NCBI GenBank assembly: GCA_029568545.1
Contig: JAKQAH010000035.1
Coordinates: 1-41,798, forward strand
DNA from: Candidatus Omnitrophota bacterium
GTDB lineage: Bacteria > Omnitrophota > Gorgyraeia > Zapsychrales > Zapsychraceae
Reading direction: 5' to 3'
Length of the DNA stretch: 41,798 nt
Below are positions 23,125-30,614 of the stretch, piece by piece. Position 1 is the first letter of the stretch. The number at the start of each line of letters is the position of its first letter. The position numbers and the translations under genes were made by a program. The notes under the pieces are model-generated. The model was not told the DNA's origin. It saw only the letters and a program-made list of their open reading frames with translations, and made no database searches.

Positions 23125-23327
23125 AAATTACAATAATTTTTATTTAGAACAATTTGCGCCAGTACCCCTTCGTTCAAGTCCTGGGTGCAGGCGCAAACGA
23201 CAATAATATTTTATTTAGAGACATTTGCGCCAGTACCCCGTCTACCAACTCAGGGTGCAGGCGCATGCAAAACAAAAACAAATAATCCCCGCTAGTACCC
23301 CATCCAATAACTCCGGGTAAGGCGCGC
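23120..23327 (-). repeat. Array of three acceptor-echo hairpins in the tRNA-Arg leader
   Basis: Tandem units of ~62-71 bp. Plus-strand pattern per unit: GCGCCAGTACCCC, a variable loop, GGGTGCAGGCGC, then an AT-rich linker. Units are at 23156-23194, 23227-23264 and a decayed one at 23287-23327. The outer stem GCGCC/GGCGC copies the tRNA-Arg acceptor. GGCGCAAATT of the tRNA start is also mirrored by AATTTGCGCC at 23151-23160. AGTACCCC recurs at 23161, 23232 and 23294. Confidence 0.85.
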
Positions 23328-23359
23328 ATGAAAAATATTATCAGTAACTTTTGTGCAGT

Positions 23360-23387
23360 ATTATATCAGCGATTTTGATATTGGCAA
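23360..23387 (-). promoter_or_regulatory. Sigma70 promoter of tRNA-Arg
   Basis: TTGCCA (23387-23382), a 16-base spacer and TATAAT (23365-23360). It lies upstream of all three leader hairpins, so the ~230-base leader is transcribed. Confidence 0.85.
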
Positions 23388-23453
23388 GAAGGTTGTGCGG
23401 CTTTACTCTGGAAAGATGATCCTGGGAGCATCCCCATCATACCGGGATAGAAA

Positions 23454-23831
23454 TCATCTGTTGGCGCCCAGGCAAGTTTCTATTTTATGAATGAGTTCAG
23501 GGGGCGCGATCGGCTTGATCAAATATTCCTTGACCCCCTCGCATTTGAACACTTCTTCCATTTCTTCTTTAGCCGTTATAACAATGACGGGCAGCATGGG
23601 CTGGCGCTCAACCACCCTCAGGGCCCGCAGCGTGCGGATGAACACATACCCGTCCATGGACGGCATCATCACATCCAGGACAATCAGATCGGGCTGGCAG
23701 TTCCGGACCTGTTCCAGGCCTTCGTTGCCGTCATTCGCCGTGTACACCTCATATTGTTTTTTCAGCAAAGCAGCTTTGACCATCTCAACGACCGTTCGGT
23801 CATCGTCGATAACAAGGATTTTATGCGCCAT
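23454..23831 (-). CDS. Single-domain response regulator (CheY-like)
   Basis: A 125-residue receiver domain with no output domain. The acidic pocket is ILVIDDDRTV (~8-12), the phosphorylated Asp is in LIVLDVMMPSMDGY (~54), the Thr is in VIVITAKEE (~86) and the Lys is in YLIKPIAPPEL (~107). Such proteins act by protein contact, often in motility, pilus or phosphorelay control. It has its own promoter (TTGTTT/TATAAT) and an AGGAG before the ATG. The PAS kinase gene is next on this strand beyond tRNA-Arg and may be its partner, but that kinase lacks the standard His. Confidence 0.93.
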   Translation of the reverse strand: MAHKILVIDDDRTVVEMVKAALLKKQYEVYTANDGNEGLEQVRNCQPDLIVLDVMMPSMDGYVFIRTLRALRVVERQPMLPVIVITAKEEMEEVFKCEGVKEYLIKPIAPPELIHKIETCLGANR

Positions 23832-23889
23832 ATCTCCTGCCTTTAAACAAAGGTTGGCATCCTTCGGATGCTTTTGGAACTATGCTCAT

Positions 23890-23917
23890 ATTATAAATTT
23901 CCGTATCGGATAAACAA
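23890..23917 (-). promoter_or_regulatory. Promoter of the receiver gene
   Basis: TTGTTT (23917-23912), a 16-base spacer and TATAAT (23895-23890). Confidence 0.75.
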
Positions 23918-23994
23918 TAAAAAAATATTTTTTGCTGCCCCTTAAAAAAGCCCCCAAAACGCTAATGGCACGGATGAAAAACTGCTAATAATCA

Positions 23995-24022
23995 TTGCTT
24001 TCATCCAAGAGTTCGATAGAAT
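23995..24022 (+). promoter_or_regulatory. Promoter of the plus-strand membrane protein gene
   Basis: TTGCTT (23995-24000), a 16-base spacer and TAGAAT (24017-24022). The ATG at which the ORF track begins lies in this -10 element, which supports the later start at 24042. Confidence 0.65.
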
Positions 24023-24041
24023 GCCCTTAAGGAGCGTTGTT

Positions 24042-24389
24042 ATGGGCTTGAACGACCTGATGAACAAGATCCGGTACTGGGATAACCTGACAGCGAAATG
24101 GCTGATGCGCCATTTTTATTTCATGTTCTTCCAGATCGTCCTGTTCGTGATCTTCCTGTTCTGGTTCGTCAATATGTTCAACGTCATCGACACGAACTAC
24201 CAGATCTCGGAAGCATCGGCTCTGGAACGCGCCGTCATGACGCAATCGATCAATACCACCATTATCGTCCTGCTTTTGCTTCTTAATTCCTTCTGGATGC
24301 TTTACATTTTTAACGGCATCCAGCGGCTCACGAGCATCCTCAAAGACGTCAGCTACAACATCACCCGCCTGCGCAACCAAAATAAATAA
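24042..24389 (+). CDS. Small two-helix membrane protein, unknown function
   Basis: A 115-residue protein starting MGLNDLMNKIRYWD, with AAGGAG seven bases before the ATG and a promoter upstream. There are two membrane helices: FYFMFFQIVLFVIFLFWFVNMF (~26-47) and SINTTIIVLLLLLNSFWMLYIFNGI (~70-94). The stretch between (NVIDTNYQISEASALERAVMTQ) would face the periplasm, and the C-terminal QRLTSILKDVSYNITRLRNQNK is a short amphipathic helix in the cytoplasm. The layout recalls a minimal sensor-like or scaffold protein; no family is recognised. It occupies the position next to ftsA where ftsZ is usually found, but on the opposite strand and converging on ftsA. Confidence 0.8.
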   Translation: MGLNDLMNKIRYWDNLTAKWLMRHFYFMFFQIVLFVIFLFWFVNMFNVIDTNYQISEASALERAVMTQSINTTIIVLLLLLNSFWMLYIFNGIQRLTSILKDVSYNITRLRNQNK

Positions 24390-24410
24390 CCGTTTCAACC
24401 GATCGCGGAC

Positions 24411-25652
24411 CTAAAAATATTCTTGGTACAGGTCTTTCACCCTGCTGACAATACGCTTGTTCCAGGGCAAATGATTATTGGCTAACAGCACATGCTGGAA
24501 TGTCTTTTTAAACCCGCCCTGAGCCAGCCCGATGACCGGCGAAAAAAGCGCCGTATGGCTCAAATTCTTGCGCAACGGCAGGTTTAATTGCCCCAGCTTG
24601 ACATTCATCTGCAGGCTCTCAGAAATGCGCTCAATAAAACCGGGCAATAAAGCTCCTCCTCCGACCACTGTCATCCCCTTGCCGATCTTGTCCTTCAAAC
24701 CGGAACGCGTAACCGCCATACGGATGCGCTCAATCATCTCTCCAACGATCGGCTCGATCGCCTGGCAAACCATTCCCCGTTTGACGGGAATGTAGGCATC
24801 GTCCCGCTTGACTAGAATCTCCTCGTCCCGATATTTGTCGGAGCCCGAAGTCACGGCATAGGAGATTTTGATTTCTTCCGCCAGCTCGAACGGCACGCCG
24901 ATGCTCTCGGAAATGCTCCGGGTCAAATGATCGCCCCCGACGCTGATTTTCTCCATGGATTGCAATACCCCATCGTGAAACACCAGAACCGTTGTGCACT
25001 GCGCCCCGAGATCGACCAGAACGCACCCCTGTTTCTTGTCGCTGTCGCTTAAGACCACTTCGGAAGTCGCATAACTGCTCGAGAAAACATTGACGACTTC
25101 ATAGCCGGCCTCGTGGAACGCTTTGGTGATATTGCGGATCAAATTGGCATTGATGACGATCATCAAAGAATGGACGCCGAGTTTCCGGCCATAGAGGCCC
25201 AGGGGGTTCAACGTGACGCTGATATCATCGACTTTATAATATTGCGGAAGATCGTGCAGGATCTCCTCATCCATCTTGATACCCAGCAAACGGGCATTAT
25301 GATTCGCTTTTTTGATGTCGGCGCTGGAAATGATCTTGTTGCCGCGGTCGACCAGGGGGATGACCGTCTTTGTCGGGCGCGCCTCCATCATCGCGCTGCC
25401 TAATCCCAACTGCACCTCTTTGAACTTCATGCCCGTTTTTTTCGTCAGCTCAAGGATGGTGTCATGGATGCATTCGGAGAACTCCGCCAGATCCCTGACC
25501 GCGTTGTCCTTGAACCCGAAGATTTTGTGATCGTAGGCGCCGATCAGCTCCATGTCCGAAGGGCTCTTGATCCGCAGAATGCCCGCTTTGATCTTTTGCG
25601 TTCCGATATCGATCCCGAAATAATATTTCTCAGTTATTATTTTATTGAGCAT
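24411..25652 (-). CDS. ftsA: Cell division protein FtsA
   Basis: A 413-residue actin-like ATPase that tethers FtsZ to the membrane. Nucleotide-binding segments are FGIDIGTQKIKAGIL (phosphate 1), GCVLVDLGAQCTTVLVF (phosphate 2) and MTVVGGGALLPGFIERI (adenosine). The SHS2 subdomain 1C is at ~85-165. The C-terminal VSRVKDLYQEYF is a short amphipathic membrane-targeting helix, as expected. It is the last gene of the dcw operon, 15 bases after ftsQ. No ftsZ follows. MreB or a pilus ATPase such as PilM are alternatives, but the position after ftsQ and the C-terminal helix favour FtsA. Confidence 0.92.
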   Translation of the reverse strand: MLNKIITEKYYFGIDIGTQKIKAGILRIKSPSDMELIGAYDHKIFGFKDNAVRDLAEFSECIHDTILELTKKTGMKFKEVQLGLGSAMMEARPTKTVIPLVDRGNKIISSADIKKANHNARLLGIKMDEEILHDLPQYYKVDDISVTLNPLGLYGRKLGVHSLMIVINANLIRNITKAFHEAGYEVVNVFSSSYATSEVVLSDSDKKQGCVLVDLGAQCTTVLVFHDGVLQSMEKISVGGDHLTRSISESIGVPFELAEEIKISYAVTSGSDKYRDEEILVKRDDAYIPVKRGMVCQAIEPIVGEMIERIRMAVTRSGLKDKIGKGMTVVGGGALLPGFIERISESLQMNVKLGQLNLPLRKNLSHTALFSPVIGLAQGGFKKTFQHVLLANNHLPWNKRIVSRVKDLYQEYF

Positions 25653-25667
25653 GCCTTCCCCGCCCCG

Positions 25668-26423
25668 TTACTTCTTGCCGATAATCGGCTCGTTGAACCT
25701 CAAATCAATGTATTTGACTTGGCTGATATCCAGCTGGCCTTGCGACAAAACCACGCTGAGGACCTTCATGCCATGCGCGATCTTATCCTGATCCAGAATA
25801 ACATCCGGATTGTCCTGCAAGGTGAAATAGACTTTGGACATGTTCTCCACATGGACGCTCTCGATGCGGTAAGAAGACAGGCTCTTCTCGGCTTGGAAGC
25901 CTTTGAGGATGGCCAACGCCGTCTTCATCTCCGGGCCGTCAAAGGGCAATCCCCGGACGGGTTCCCGGCTATGCCGTTGTAAACCGATGATCTGCGGAAA
26001 CTTTCTCTCTTCTTTGTCATCAACGGAAAGCACAACCCCCTGATCGTCGAGAACAACCGTCTTCCCGTCGATTGGCACCTGTACAAACGGGAACCGCTGC
26101 TTGGCAATGACAGCGACCTGGTTCGGGAACCGCCGGACAACCTTCAGATCCGAAGCTTGGGGATATTTTTTGCTCAAATCGCGCTGGACCGTCCGCAGAT
26201 AAACGGCAAAAATATTCTGGCCCAACAGATGCTTTAAATCGTCTTGATCGACAAACTCCAGGGAAGAATCAATGGTCACGGAATGGATCCGGAAATACTC
26301 GTTATTGCGCAAAACATATTTTGCGCCCCGGCCCACGGCCCATCCGACCAGCACCGCCAGAACAGCCGCCACCCAGAACTTAACGGCGAAAAGTAATATT
26401 TTGGATTTTGCTTTTTTTGCCAT
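25668..26423 (-). CDS. ftsQ: Cell division protein FtsQ/DivIB
   Basis: A 251-residue bitopic division protein that links FtsL/FtsB to the septal synthase. There is a short basic cytoplasmic part, one membrane helix (ILLFAVKFWVAAVLAVLVGWAVG, ~8-30), a POTRA domain (YFRIHSVTIDSSLEFVDQDDLKHLLGQNIFAVYLRTVQRDLSKKYPQASDLKVVRRFPNQVAVIAKQR, ~42-110) and the FtsQ beta domain (VLDDQGVVLSVDDKEERKFPQIIGL ...). The gene overlaps the end of ddl by 44 bases, and no later in-frame ATG would preserve the helix. Confidence 0.92.
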   Translation of the reverse strand: MAKKAKSKILLFAVKFWVAAVLAVLVGWAVGRGAKYVLRNNEYFRIHSVTIDSSLEFVDQDDLKHLLGQNIFAVYLRTVQRDLSKKYPQASDLKVVRRFPNQVAVIAKQRFPFVQVPIDGKTVVLDDQGVVLSVDDKEERKFPQIIGLQRHSREPVRGLPFDGPEMKTALAILKGFQAEKSLSSYRIESVHVENMSKVYFTLQDNPDVILDQDKIAHGMKVLSVVLSQGQLDISQVKYIDLRFNEPIIGKK

Positions 26424-27357
26424 ATGCCAACACGATCAGTTGATAGCACAGTTGGTCAAACCCAATGCCCCTGTGCTGGGCCGCCTTGGGCAATAAACTC
26501 GTTGCTGTAAAGCCGGGAATTGTATTGATCTCGAGCACATAATGCGATTGATCGTCGGCGAGGATGAAATCGACCCGCGAGATATCTTCACAGCCCAAAA
26601 CCCTATGCGCCGCAAGAGCCGCCTTCTGGATCCCGTCCGAAATGTCCTGAGGAATACGGGCCGGAACAATATAATCGGTCATGCCTTTCGTATATTTAGC
26701 CTCAAAATCGAAGAAAGGACGCTTCGGACAGATCTCGACAACGGGAAGAGCCTCTCTTCCAAGAATGCCGACCGTCAATTCCTTGCCCTTGATGTAGCGC
26801 TCGATCAACGCCGTATCGCCATATTGCCAGGCATCTTCGATCGCTCGCGCAAGCTCCGAAGAAGTCCTGACAAAACTGACGCCAATGCTGGATCCTTCAC
26901 AGGCAGGCTTCACGACAACGGGAAAGCCTCCCAAGGCCTCAATAGCGCCGGGAATATCGATGGGATCTTTTCTGGACAACGCGACAAAAGAAGGGATCTT
27001 GATCCCGTTCTTTTTGAACATCTCTTGCGCCAAAGCCTTGTTGATGGCCAAACGGCTTGCTTCAACCCCTGATCCCGCGTAGGGGATCCCGGCATCCTCC
27101 AAAATAGATTGGATCGTTCCATCTTCGCCCAACCGCCCGTGCAAGGCGATAAAAGCCAGATCAATCCCGGATTTCTCCAATAGAGAACGAATCGCCTCCG
27201 GTTCGCCGTCCGTAATATCCAGCCCAACGACCTCGCAACCCCGGCGGCCAAGCGCCTCAACAATAGCCTGGCCGGATTTCAGCGATATCTCCCGCTCGGA
27301 AGAGACCCCGCCCATCAGCACGCCGATACGACCTAATTTTTCAACCGGAAGATCCAT
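26380..27357 (-). CDS. ddl: D-alanine--D-alanine ligase
   Basis: A 325-residue ATP-grasp enzyme making the D-Ala-D-Ala dipeptide used by MurF. The N-terminal IGVLMGGVSSEREISLKSGQ is the family signature. Next come DLAFIALHGRLGEDGTIQSILEDAGIPYAGSG, ATP-grasp VVVKPACEGSSIGVS, then the metal site RVDFILADD ... VLEINTIPGFTATSLLPKAAQHRGI. The tyrosine in PYAGSG fits a D-Ala (not D-lactate) acceptor. Translation starts on the last base of murC (TAATG-type overlap), and the 3' end extends 44 bases into ftsQ. Confidence 0.96.
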   Translation of the reverse strand: MDLPVEKLGRIGVLMGGVSSEREISLKSGQAIVEALGRRGCEVVGLDITDGEPEAIRSLLEKSGIDLAFIALHGRLGEDGTIQSILEDAGIPYAGSGVEASRLAINKALAQEMFKKNGIKIPSFVALSRKDPIDIPGAIEALGGFPVVVKPACEGSSIGVSFVRTSSELARAIEDAWQYGDTALIERYIKGKELTVGILGREALPVVEICPKRPFFDFEAKYTKGMTDYIVPARIPQDISDGIQKAALAAHRVLGCEDISRVDFILADDQSHYVLEINTIPGFTATSLLPKAAQHRGIGFDQLCYQLIVLAYGKKSKIQNITFRR

Positions 27358-28778
27358 TATAAGATTTTATCCGCAACGGCCGGGGAACTTTTTAACGCTT
27401 CGAGCAGATCATCGCTGATGCGCGTAATGTCGCCGGCCCCCAAAGTTATTACTATATCCCGCGGCTTAACAATGTCCAAGACATAATCAACAATTCTGTC
27501 CTTGGGAAGATAACACGACGGCTTGTCGGTGAGCAGACGGATGCGCTCATGGATCCTTTCCGACGTGACCCCTTCGATCGGTTTTTCGCTGGCCGCATAG
27601 ATGTCCGTAATGATCACATGATCGCTGCTGCCGGCCAAACTCGCGGCAAATTCTTCCAGCAGTCCCTGGACACGCGAATACCGGTGCGGCTGAAAAATGG
27701 CGATCAGCTTTCGCGCCTTCTCTTTTCCGTTGGCAGCTTCAAGCGACCGCTTGAACGATTGCGCCGCTTCCAGCGTCGCACGTATTTCCGTCGGATGATG
27801 CGCATAATCATCGATGACCCAGACATCGTTGGCCTGGCCTTTTAACTGAAACCGCCGCTGAACCCCCCAGAAGCCTTTGAAACTTTCTTTTATGACATTA
27901 AAATCGACGGAAAGCTCGAGGCCGACGCTGATACAAGCCAAGGCATTGGCCACATTATGCCGTCCGGGAACTTTCAGAATAACCCGACCGGAATTCTCGC
28001 CGTTTATGAAAACATCAAACTGGGACTCGAAATGGTCGAAGGAAATGTTCGAAGCATAAACATCATGCTGATCGGAAAACCCGTATGTCTTGTAGGGCCG
28101 CCCGCTCTTTTGCAGCAGATCCATTAATCGCTCGTCCTCCCCATAGGCAAAAATCACCCCGTCTTCTTCAGTTCTTCTAATAAATCGACGGTACGTATCA
28201 AGAATCGTCTGCCAGTCATGGTAGAAATCAACATGCTCAAAATCAATATTTGTGATCACGGAATATCGCGGCTTAAAATACAGGAATGACCCGTCGCTCT
28301 CATCGACTTCCGTCACAAAATACTTGCCGGTTCCAAGCTCGGCATGGGCTTGCGTTCCCGTAACGATCCCTCCGATCGCCGTCGTCGGCTGCAGGCCGGC
28401 CCTGACCAGCAAATTGGCGATCATGGAGGTTGTCGTGGTTTTTCCATGCGCCCCGGCGACGGTGATGCCGATATACCCCTCCATCAATTCCGCCAAAAGC
28501 TTGGCGCGCTGCATGACGGGTATTTTGCGCTGATGAGCTTCGGCCAACTCGGGATTATCGCTGCGGATGGCCGATGAAAAAACCACGCAGTCCGCTCCCT
28601 GGACATTCTCAGCCCTGTGACCCGTATAAATGACAGCGCCGCGCTCTTTTAAGCGCTCCGTCACCTGATTGCTGCGAAGGTCCGACCCGCTCACGGAACA
28701 TCCCTTATCCAGCGACAATGCCGCCAAAGCGCCCATCCCGATGCCGCCAATACCGATAAAATGGTAATGTTTATTCAT
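27357..28778 (-). CDS. murC: UDP-N-acetylmuramate--L-alanine ligase
   Basis: A 473-residue Mur ligase adding L-Ala to UDP-MurNAc. The N-terminal Rossmann part is HYHFIGIGGIGMGALAALSLDKG. ATP-binding GAHGKTTTTSMI is at ~113. The central domain has the EVDESDGSF segment, and the C-terminal domain has VIDDYAHHPTEIRATLEA and FQPHRYSR. Length and motifs are typical. murB, commonly next to murC, is absent from the window. The start overlaps the end of the protease-like gene by eight bases. Confidence 0.97.
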   Translation of the reverse strand: MNKHYHFIGIGGIGMGALAALSLDKGCSVSGSDLRSNQVTERLKERGAVIYTGHRAENVQGADCVVFSSAIRSDNPELAEAHQRKIPVMQRAKLLAELMEGYIGITVAGAHGKTTTTSMIANLLVRAGLQPTTAIGGIVTGTQAHAELGTGKYFVTEVDESDGSFLYFKPRYSVITNIDFEHVDFYHDWQTILDTYRRFIRRTEEDGVIFAYGEDERLMDLLQKSGRPYKTYGFSDQHDVYASNISFDHFESQFDVFINGENSGRVILKVPGRHNVANALACISVGLELSVDFNVIKESFKGFWGVQRRFQLKGQANDVWVIDDYAHHPTEIRATLEAAQSFKRSLEAANGKEKARKLIAIFQPHRYSRVQGLLEEFAASLAGSSDHVIITDIYAASEKPIEGVTSERIHERIRLLTDKPSCYLPKDRIVDYVLDIVKPRDIVITLGAGDITRISDDLLEALKSSPAVADKIL

Positions 28779-29550
28779 TTTTCAGATATTTCACCCACGC
28801 CTCATTTAAGTCATCCACAGTCTTGAATCTGACATACACCGAATCCAAGGCCGAAGCAAAAGATTCCCCGTCCTTTAATTTCTTGCATAACCGGATAAAC
28901 TGCTGATCTCCCAGTTCATGAATCATAAAATTGACAACGCTGGCCGCTTCGGCGTAAAAAAGATTGATCAGGTCCCGTCCGGTGCCATATCTCAAACGCG
29001 TCATGGTTAATTGGCTGAGCGGGCGAAATGTCCCGTCCTTCATCGCTTTACGGACGGTATCATGCGCCCCCCACCGCTTCGCTTTTTCCTGATGCATGGC
29101 GACCCCCTCTTCGAACCATGAGGGAATGTCAGCCTGAAATCCTACAAACTCGCGAAAAATGATATGCGCTAATTCATGCGGCAGCGTCGAATCAAAAAAA
29201 CCGTGAGCCGAAGGGAACGTTCGGATTGTTTTTTCCTTAGTCGAAGCTGCGCCGCTTGACCATTTTGACTGCCGGGCAGAGGCCACATAGTCATCCGCAT
29301 TATTATAGATATAAATCTTGGCCCGGTTCTCCCAGGACCATCCTTTGTCCCGGGTAACCCCGAGGTTTTCGGAGATCTCGACGTAATAATCTTCCGCCGC
29401 TTTATCAACCGTTTTAACAAAATCGAGCGGAGCTTCTTTGTAATAAACAATGAAATGCTGGCGGCTATATTCTTTCCACTCCTGCGCACACACGGGAACC
29501 GCGCTTGCCATCAAGAGGATCAAAGCCAGAAGGGTCGCTTTCTGTTTCAT
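28771..29550 (-). CDS. Secreted gluzincin-type protease-like protein
   Basis: About 259 residues from MKQKATLLALILLMASAVPVCAQ, a clear signal peptide; this ATG overlaps the murG stop (ATGA). The mature protein resembles the peptidase MA-like family: QHFIVYYKEAPLDFVKTVDKAAEDYYVEISENLG, then the zinc motif LPHELAHIIFREFVG (HELAH, ~135) and the downstream glutamate in PSWFEEGVAMHQE. It is translationally coupled between murG and murC, a place where murB is often found. A periplasmic protease acting on wall or division proteins is inference. The zinc ligands appear complete, so activity is plausible. Confidence 0.82.
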   Translation of the reverse strand: MKQKATLLALILLMASAVPVCAQEWKEYSRQHFIVYYKEAPLDFVKTVDKAAEDYYVEISENLGVTRDKGWSWENRAKIYIYNNADDYVASARQSKWSSGAASTKEKTIRTFPSAHGFFDSTLPHELAHIIFREFVGFQADIPSWFEEGVAMHQEKAKRWGAHDTVRKAMKDGTFRPLSQLTMTRLRYGTGRDLINLFYAEAASVVNFMIHELGDQQFIRLCKKLKDGESFASALDSVYVRFKTVDDLNEAWVKYLKNE

Positions 29551-30614
29551 TGCGCTAAGCCCGTAACCTCCCGTGCCAATCTTTGCGCCGCATCCGGAAA
29601 ACAAATCTGGTCAAATTTTCTGTTGATATTTTTCCCATCTTTCAAGATTCTTAAAATAGCTTCGCTCATTTTAGAAACGGTCACATCCCGCTCTTCGATC
29701 ATTTGCGCGAGGCCCGCCTGACACAAAACAGACGCATTCTCCCGTTGATGCCCCTGCGCATGCGGATACGGGATTAAAATCGACGGTAATCGAAAATGAG
29801 CTAATTCGCTGACGGTCGCAGCGCCTGATCGGGAAATCACCACGTCAGCAATATGATAGGCTTCTTCCATCTTATCCAAAAAATCGAATAACGCAAAGGG
29901 TATTCCGAATTCATTATACCTGTCTTTCAGGCTCAAATAGTCGTCTTTCCCGGAAACATGGATCGCTTGAAAATCCAGGATCTCCCTTAAGGATGGCACG
30001 CACGCCGCGAACGCTTCGTTAATGCTGTGGCTGCCCTGACTGCCGCCAAAAACAAAAATGGTTGTTTTATTGTCCTTCAAGCCGAACGCGCGGACAATAG
30101 CGGCCCGATCCATCGGCCGCTGGGAAAGACGGCAGGGGCAACCCGTCAAAACGGTTTTGTGCTCATTGAAATAACGCGCGGCCGCAGGAAAGCTGATCGC
30201 GATCTTTTTCACGAACTTGGCGAGGATCTTATTGGCCCGGCCCGGAACAGCGTTCTGCTCATGGATCATCGCCGGATATCTCAGGAGAATGGCCGACGCG
30301 ACGGCCGGAAAAGCCCCATAGCCCCCGAAACCAAGCACGGCATCCGGCTTAAAACGCCGCAAACAGCCGCAAGCCTTGAAGATCCCTTGAACCATCGCAA
30401 TCATGGACCCAAAAGCTTTTGACAGCGACGATGTTACAAAACCCTTTGTTCCGAGCTCTTCAAACGCAAACCCGCTTGCGCGCATTTGTTCCTGCGCCCG
30501 ACGAAAGGCACCCAAAAACAAGATCGCGTGCCCGCTGCGCTTGAGCTCTTCGGCGACTTGGAACGCCGGAAAAAGATGGCCTCCCGTACCTCCCGTTGCG
30601 ATCACGATCCTCAT
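29547..30614 (-). CDS. murG: MurG N-acetylglucosaminyltransferase (lipid II synthase)
   Basis: A 355-residue GT-B enzyme transferring GlcNAc from UDP-GlcNAc to lipid I on the inner face of the membrane. The N-terminal loop is IATGGTGGHLFPAFQVAEEL, with a second glycine loop at VLGFGGYGAFPAVASAIL. MIHEQNAVPGRANKILA is the conserved HEQN segment. The C-terminal UDP-GlcNAc site is FVFGGSQGSHSINEAF and VISRSGAATVSELAHFRLPSILIPYPHAQGHQRENA. It overlaps ftsW by four bases. Confidence 0.97.
   Translation of the reverse strand: MRIVIATGGTGGHLFPAFQVAEELKRSGHAILFLGAFRRAQEQMRASGFAFEELGTKGFVTSSLSKAFGSMIAMVQGIFKACGCLRRFKPDAVLGFGGYGAFPAVASAILLRYPAMIHEQNAVPGRANKILAKFVKKIAISFPAAARYFNEHKTVLTGCPCRLSQRPMDRAAIVRAFGLKDNKTTIFVFGGSQGSHSINEAFAACVPSLREILDFQAIHVSGKDDYLSLKDRYNEFGIPFALFDFLDKMEEAYHIADVVISRSGAATVSELAHFRLPSILIPYPHAQGHQRENASVLCQAGLAQMIEERDVTVSKMSEAILRILKDGKNINRKFDQICFPDAAQRLAREVTGLAQ

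Noticed and set aside
23156-23327. The tandem repeats before tRNA-Arg as a CRISPR array
   Set aside because: Only three units, two of them well conserved; the repeated parts form the arms of hairpins matched to the tRNA, spacers are AT-rich linkers rather than unique spacers, and no cas genes are present.
24027-24398. 123-residue minus-strand ORF opposite the small membrane protein
   Set aside because: The plus-strand frame has a promoter, AAGGAG and clean membrane helices; the minus frame is a charged antisense sequence without a ribosome binding site.
26380-26423. The 44-base ddl/ftsQ overlap as a sequencing frameshift
   Set aside because: Both proteins look complete, ddl ends with a short basic tail and ftsQ needs its early start for the membrane helix; a real overlap is simpler.
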